Source: Schistosoma mansoni
Lineage: Eukaryota > Platyhelminthes > Trematoda > Strigeidida > Schistosomatidae
Assembly: GCF_000237925.1 (NCBI RefSeq)
Contig: NW_017386036.1
Location: 310,001-374,000, forward strand
Reading direction: 5' to 3'
Length of the DNA: 64,000 bases
Shown piece by piece: positions 57,412-64,000 of this stretch. The notes under the pieces are model-generated. The model was given only the letters and a program-made list of their open reading frames with translations. It was not told where the DNA came from and searched no databases. The position numbers and the translations under genes were made by a program. Numbering within the stretch: position 1 is the stretch's first letter; each line of letters starts with the position of its first letter.

Positions 57412-60400
57412 ATGGAAGCAAGTTATGTTTACGCTAGAAAACGGTCGGAATTCGGGAGGCAGTGTAATTTCAGCGACAAAAATGCTGAAATCCTAATAGA
57501 AATATTGCCCGATGCAGAGTTGTTCCAGAATTTTGTTGAAATGAACCCTGTAGACAAAGGAATCCAGGTCTCACAAGAAATGTCTGAACACGAAGTCAAT
57601 ACGGAAAGGTACCGATCAGAAACACATGGAATGAATCACACAGAGGGTGGCTGGCCAAAAGATGTCAATCCGCAGGAACCAGACCAGGTAATTAGATATC
57701 GAAAGAAAGTGGAGAAAGAAGATATTTATATAGCCACAGTTCATAAACTGGGAAACGTATGTTCGTTTTCAGATTAATTATCAGAACAGATCATGGAACA
57801 TTGTATTAAACAAAATAATGCCCTAAATATTTACGAAAACTACTTCGATGATGTGTATTTAAATGCTTCTGAAGACTCCCCCTCTGCAAAGACTATAAAC
57901 GTTCTAAAGTGAAACAAGTTCATCTTTATATTTTGATGATTTAGAGACATAAACGATCACAAGCGCAGCGTTACCCACTTATCGTGGTTTACAGATGGCC
58001 CAACAAAATTAGCAGTTGCTTACTGTAACACAGAGTTTCAATCTCAATCATTATCGAATGATTCATACATATGGGATTTAAACAATCCCAATAGACCAGA
58101 GTTGATACTTAAACCAGCTTCTCCTCTTGTTTGTATAGAATACAACCCTAAAGACTCTCATGCATTAATTGGGGGATGTTACAATGGACAGTTGGGTAAA
58201 TATTATTTAAACTCACCACATTCTCAAAACTTAGCTTTTTGGGACAGACGGAGGGGCTCACTCCCCGTTGAATTATCTCCAATTGAGCATAGCCATAGAG
58301 ATCCCGTCTGGAAAACGCTTTGGATACAATCGAAAACTGGTAATGAGTGTTTCTCCACTGGGACCGATGGACAAGTTTTCTGGTGGGATGTTAGAAAGAT
58401 GTCTGAACCTACAGAATTTCTATACCTCGACCCTACAAAAAAACAGGATATTTCTTGTGCCCAAGGTGCGTATGCACTGGAGTACGAATCTACAATGCCA
58501 ACGAAATTTATGGCCGGAACCGAGCAGGTAAGTTGACCAACCTAGTCTTGTATAGAAATGCAATCTCCTGATCAGAAACTATTTCTGGCACAGAAACTTT
58601 GGAATCTTGCTTCGCAATTTCGCTTGTTCGTTGTCTTATCTGCTTGTTTGTTGTTAGATAAGGGGAATTCGAATGCACACTAATTTAAGCACATAGTAAT
58701 CTTTTGTCTCTATAATTGAGGAGTGTTATTGATTATTAATAACCAAATTATTATTACGTTCTTTAATAACCACAGATGGCTCTTTTTCGCCGTATTTAAC
58801 AAAGGTGGCATGCTCGGTATTATGAACTTTTACTTCTTATCACTTAATTACATTTACGTGTACCATTAGTTGACATCAAAACAAATGTGACTTTCTCCAA
58901 CTAAATGGGTAGTAAAACCCTATATGCTATATTATTTTATTGGATAACAAGTTATGTCCCAAAATATCCTTTAAATATATGATGTTTATTTGGTCAAATG
59001 ACTACATGGCCTTATTCAATCTCGTGGTATGCCATTCCATTTTTTACCCATGAACACTGGGAAAACGTTCTGTTTGGTATCTGTGTATGTTCGTTGCTTA
59101 TTTAAACGTATTCATTATCCACAAAACTGATTCTTCATAAATCAGACAAACGTGTGAAAACAGCTATTTTCCATGCAGTGCTTTGATACGTTTGCCTACT
59201 AGCAACACGTGACAAACGAAATTTCTCGAACTAATTATACCGAACTTATAGTCAAAAAAAGCTCTACTTAACCCAGACCATCGCAATAAATTTTGGCAGT
59301 AATATGTGACGAATTTGTCGATGTTTTTAAAATAATTTATAATGTGATTCAGGAGCATAAGTGAGGGCATGATATTTTTCATATTACTTAATAAATCTCG
59401 TATTCACCAGGCAATAATGGTAAACGCCTCTAATGGGTCAATACATTTACAAAAAGCTGAATAAAAATTTCTGTCTAGATAGCAAATCTCAACCCCTACA
59501 AAATAATTAAAATGTAACATAAGTGAAGTTCACTTAATGCTAAAGCGTTTTCCAGATTGTATGTATCCCTGTGCGACAATACAGTGTGGATGAGGGACCT
59601 GAATTAATAGATTGTGACGAAACAACACGATTTGTTATGCATGTATCAGTCGACTAGAGAAGACTATTAGAGAACGTTGATTAATAATCATTCGTTCCTT
59701 ATATAACCTATAGGTTTCTTAGAAATGAAGTCAGTACATTTGGAAACGGGCTCAAAAAGGGAGTTAACTTGTTATCATTATTAACATTTTACAAAAGTGA
59801 TACATGTCAAACATAAAGCTGATATCGACTAAACAGAGTTACAGTTACAAGTTATTAAAGATGACGGAAATTATAAAAAAACGTCCACTTTGAAATGACC
59901 CTTTAATTTTTAGGGAATCATTATCTCCTGCAATCGGAAAGGTAAAACACCTGCTGAAAAGATCGTTGCCATTTACCCTGGACATATTGGACCTATTTAT
60001 GCATTACAAAGAAACCCATTTTTCCCCAAGAACTTTCTCAGCATCGGGGATTGGACTGCCCGAATATGGTCGGAAGATATTCGAGAATCCCCTATAATGT
60101 GGACAGCTAACCACGACCACAGTCTGTCGGATGGCTGCTGGAGCCCCATCCGACCGGCCGTATTTTTCACTACACGCTTAGATGGAACACTTAGTATATG
60201 GGACATTATATTCAAACAAAAAAAACCTGCGCTGAGCATTCAGGTATGCTAAATGAGTCTCTTTTTTAGTTTGGTAAATAACTGATGATGTTGTGCAGAA
60301 GAGTCTTTTCGCATCGTATGCTTTTGCAAATTCATTTATAAACCTATTTATTATCATGGCTCCGTAATTATTGATGAAACGCTAAGATTCAGGGGATTTT

Positions 60401-63238
60401 TGCCGCGTATTAGGTCTTTTTCATTTTTTAGTAGTTCTTATTTATGATACATGTGAGAATTATATCCAAGAGTCTTCAGACTAAGCAAATGAAAACGTAC
60501 TGCTGAGAATTGATTAGTGTTAATAGTTTACTAACAATTTTGGTGCCTTATTCACTACTGTTAGTAGAAGTTTGTGTTATGAAAAATAACCCAAAACAAA
60601 CCAATGCGTAGTCCTCATTTACCTCGTTATTATAGTCAAGAAAAGTGAGCTTATTAATATGATCCTAAAAAACTGGCTAGCTAGGTTGAGCGAAGCTAAA
60701 ATTTAGAAAGCGTCGTTTATTTAACACATATATTTGAGACTGTATCAAGAAAATGTCTAACTATTTTCCTTCTCACTCCCATTTTCATACTCGGAAACAA
60801 TTGACTGATTATACCTTATTAAAACCAATATAGTATTCAGATTCCAAGTACTACAACAATAAATATTTTGACTTGATTTCAAACAAATATCTGCATGCAT
60901 CATTATGGATACCTCAACGATAAAACCAAATAGAAGCATTAAAAAAAGATTTGTGTTTGAGAATGTTGGGTGAGTTCTACCAATATAAGCACATATATGT
61001 CTCATTACTTTGAGCTCAACAAATCAGTTGGTTCCTCAGATAAATTTAGTCAGTGCTACGAAGATCTAGTCAAAACTGTGCGATATATTAGTAAAATACA
61101 ATTATTTTAATGAGATCACTCTTCAAGTCTTCAACTAAGTTGATCGAAATAGACAAAAGGTAACATGAAAAACTGTAAAGTGTTGGAAATACACTATTTA
61201 CACCGTCCCTGATATTTAACACTAGAAGCAATATAACAAGTGTAGATTTAACCCAATTATAAACTGTTTCCGTATACACAAAGTACCTCGGTTGAGAAAA
61301 CAAGTAAATTCCTATAACCTAATAAAGGCTTTAGCTAAATACGAATTCAATTTACTACAACATTGTAATATTTTCTTATCTCCTATAATATGGCTGAAGT
61401 GTATTTTAGAACAGAAACTTATTCTATTGTTTGTCCACCAAACTAAAGAGACATTATAAATTCTTCAATATAATCGAAGTTTTAAGAAAAATAAATCGGA
61501 TCCTATGGAGGTGTTGTGTTTATCCATGAATCCAGTACAATTTTTAAAATATCCTTAGTTAAAGAACGTACTCCTTTTTTTGAAAAAATCCATGAAATTA
61601 AGTATTTATGAATAAAAATCTTGGTAGACAGTGTAAATGCATTGTAAACTGAATAAACTTAATTTCAAATCAGTAGGTAATTTTTGTCTATAAACATTGA
61701 TTCCGACTTTCTTCACTCGACACCTTACGAAAAGCTGCCTTAAATATCTATTTGGATAAACTAAATTTAATGAGTAGTTAGAAAATCACTTTCGCCATTA
61801 AATTGGCTTCTGAAGTGAGGGTGAATACAGCTACTCATGGTTTGTACTTTTTTCACAAGCTGAAAGTATCGATAACGAAGTGTTTAGTAATAAACTACAT
61901 AAAGAGGCTTTATGATCTATGTACTAGGGGATTTCAGTATATCCAAAGTTGGTCGTAAATCTATCTTGACTGATATTTTTTCTCATGTCTATTAAATAAA
62001 TGGTTAGTGGAAATTCGCATCATTTTTAATCAACTGTATTAACGATAAATAATGAATATTCTGGGTCCCTCAGTAGTTAAGAATTATGGACCTTGTCTAA
62101 TCTATTCAGAATGATGTTAATATTTAGAATGAACAAACCGACATTATGGTTGAAGAGGTTTTCGTCAAAAAATCCAAAAACCAGTGTATCGCAGCCATTA
62201 TAGTCTCAGAGATCCAAATCTCTATATTGTTTGACTAACATGGATTTAGAGATTCTGACATCATTTTTGGTCCAATTGTTTCTATTATTTTGAATACAAG
62301 TGAACGTAAGACTTATTAGTTCTATGTTTTAAAAAGCCTTAACACTTAGGAAATTTTTAATGCAAATACTTGTAGAATGACAGCTGTAGTCAGTTGTTCA
62401 ATTAGTCCCAGAAATAATTTTTTTAGTTCATTTGAAAATGATACTTGTTTCAAGAACAAAAATTAGAAACAAAAAAGCAACAAGATCCAAACATACTGTA
62501 TGATAAATAGATTATTTACATGAAAACATTTAAAATAAAAGTTCTCTTACGCATTGTTAGACGTTATATCTCATTGGATTTTGTTTTCTATCTGTTGTTT
62601 AAATAGAAGGTTAGATTTCACTTAAAACATAAAGATTAAGTTAACATTCACATGATAATGCTATCCATTCTGATTAGAAGCAAGGGTTAAGTACTAGTCA
62701 ATTGAAAGGCATGATTATCGTACAGTTAATAAATTAATCAGGGATTGCTTCAGCACTACTGATGAAACGAATTATTTTCTAACCTGCTCCCAAAATAAAC
62801 CCAATGTTTCAATAATTAGGCAAACTTGAATCAAAAATTTCGTAAAGCAACTTTTGTAACTCGTCGAATAATAAAACCATCGGCTCTAGAATACAAACTT
62901 TCTAACTAGAAACCAGTTTTTTAACTAAAACATTTGTCACAACAGGTTCTTTGAAAGAAAAATCCAACTAAAATGATCTAATATATTTCGTTTGTAAATA
63001 GTAGATATGTGAAGAACCACTCCATTGTCTCAAAGTCCAAGAACAAGGTCGACTTATTGCAACAGGATCACATAGTGGAATATGCACGATCCTAGAACTC
63101 TCTGAAGGGTTTTGGAATCAACCTAAAAACGAGAAGTCTTTAGTTACTGCCATGTTTGAAAGGGAAACTCATCGTGAGAAGATTCTGGAGGCCAGAAATC
63201 GGGAAATAAAACTACGAAAACAAAAAGCGCAAGGAACA
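57412..63238 (+). CDS. DNAI2: Dynein axonemal intermediate chain 2 (partial at 3' end)
   Basis: DNAI2 is a WD40 intermediate chain of the ciliary and flagellar outer dynein arm. Exons: 57412-57756, 57790-57908, 57945-58195, 58235-58527, 59914-60243 and 63005-63238. The first three introns are 33, 36 and 39 bp; the next two are 1.4 and 2.8 kb. All phases fit, giving 524 codons against about 605 in human, so the last 80 or so residues lie beyond the window. The N-terminus [20 protein letters not shown] and [20 protein letters not shown] match human DNAI2. WD repeats include [56 protein letters not shown] and DGTLSIWDI. The C-terminal coiled part reads [20 protein letters not shown]. Expected in flame cells, sperm and miracidial cilia. 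Confidence 0.95.
58528..59913. other. DNAI2 intron 4
   Basis: 1386 bp, donor GTAAGT and acceptor TTTAATTTTTAG. AT-rich, no gene or repeat recognised. Confidence 0.6.
59914..60243 (+). CDS. DNAI2: DNAI2 exon 5 (WD40 repeats)
   Basis: 110 codons, phase 0 at both ends. [20 protein letters not shown] follows TEQ of exon 4, matching human GIVISCNRKAKTSAEKIV. It ends with [17 protein letters not shown] before GTATGC. An antisense 80-codon frame over it is a shadow. Confidence 0.95.
60244..63004. other. DNAI2 intron 5
   Basis: 2761 bp, donor GTATGC and acceptor AAATAGTAG. Very AT-rich; only chance antisense frames. Nothing else seen. Confidence 0.6.
63005..63238 (+). CDS. DNAI2: DNAI2 exon 6
   Basis: 78 codons starting [20 protein letters not shown] and ending LRKQKAQGT before GTGAGT. 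Human has [20 protein letters not shown] and the same [13 protein letters not shown] block. Confidence 0.93.
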
Positions 63239-64000
63239 GTGAGTTTACCTATGAATATATGTAATACAAATCATATTAAAATAAAATATATCGTCTATCC
63301 TAACCGAAGAAGACACAAACATGACCAGTGATTCTAAAAAAAACTATTATTAGGAATCGTCACTCACAAATATTCGCATCAATAAATAGAACAGTTTCGT
63401 TTTAGAAAGCGTTGATATAATTATCCTAAACAATTTTGGATGGAGATACCTTCAAACACCCCTTTAGAATTATTAGCATACAGTCTGGACAACTATATTG
63501 TATATTAGAAGCCAGTTAATAAATAAACTCAATATTCGCACTTCCTTTTTTGAACACGAGTCTGATTATAGTACAAGTTGGACGTGATTTCCTAGAAATG
63601 TAATTTTAAACCATTCCCTTGACTGTCGAGCACAGAGTCTTAGTTTAGGCGAAGTCAGAACAAGTAGGCTATTTGGCTTAATAAAATTCATCTGCTTCTA
63701 AAACGTAAATTAGCACTGTTAGCATGCAAAATGAACAAATAATATAGTTTATTAAATAGGGAAAATAGAGACATAATTAGCATACCGAACAGTAACTGGA
63801 GGATAGTAAAAATGGGTCAACGAACTTAATATCGTTCATGATAAACATAGAATAATGATTGGTGAATAAACAATGCATAGTCATGCAACATCAAAGGAAT
63901 TTGCTGTAATGATCGGCGTTTCATGTTATAATTGGTGGGTTCGTTAATCCATCACACTTTACACTAATGAAATCCATATCTCATATACTTCGTGTATATT
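63239..64000. other. DNAI2 intron 6, runs off the window
   Basis: Begins GTGAGT; no further exon recognised before the window ends. Confidence 0.55.

Noticed and set aside
1-64000. CRISPR arrays, operons, tRNA genes or bacterial islands
   Set aside because: None seen; spliced genes, LINEs and LTR elements show nuclear eukaryotic DNA throughout.

Overview
The window is eukaryotic, AT-rich and packed with retrotransposons. It comes from a blood fluke (Schistosoma or a close schistosomatid). Three things support this. Protein genes begin with runs of 29-39 bp micro-introns and then switch to kilobase introns. The LTR elements are of the CsRn1 clade (tRNA-Trp primer site, C-x2-H-x9-C-x3-C Gag finger), which is abundant in trematodes. 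There is also an SM-alpha-like SINE carrying a compact hammerhead ribozyme. No species is claimed.

Three host genes are resolved. SIL1 (+, exons from 3076; intact last exon at 23422-23782) is the ER nucleotide-exchange factor of BiP; seven exons join in phase to 440 codons plus stop. INO80B (-, 38271 down to 34571) is the PAPA-1/zf-HIT subunit of the INO80 chromatin remodeller and is convergent with SIL1. DNAI2 (+, 57412-63238, runs on past the window) is the outer-arm dynein axonemal intermediate chain; six exons give 524 codons.

Layout. 1-2895: decayed CR1-like non-LTR element with a solo LTR. 3076-13272: SIL1 exons 1-6, with RTE-type (SR2-like) fragments in the large introns. 13273-35128: the SIL1 tail and INO80B tail appear in several near-identical copies, switched at sharp junctions and flanking two N gaps. 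One SIL1 last-exon copy carries a complete Ty3/gypsy element (15224-20798), and one INO80B last-exon copy carries a second (25602-30925). 35129-39753: INO80B upstream exons and a GC-rich repeat. 39754-46700: a third LTR element (40589-45865) between two copies of an 835 bp segment. 46900-49430: CR1-like element. 49431-57240: gene-poor, with an SM-alpha-like SINE/hammerhead and RT relics. 57412 onward: DNAI2.

The most notable signals are four. (1) All three LTR elements, from two families, carry a GGGAAAC slippery heptamer in Gag frame, six nucleotides before a hairpin that buries the gag stop, with pol in the -1 frame. (2) The SIL1 insertion has an exact empty allele or copy in the same window. 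(3) An LTR insertion in INO80B puts a long antisense LTR reading frame in frame with the zf-HIT exon. (4) A 46-nt minimal hammerhead ribozyme lies in the SINE. The multiple copies of the SIL1/INO80B tail are as likely to be merged haplotypes as a real duplication; the two cannot be separated from sequence alone.
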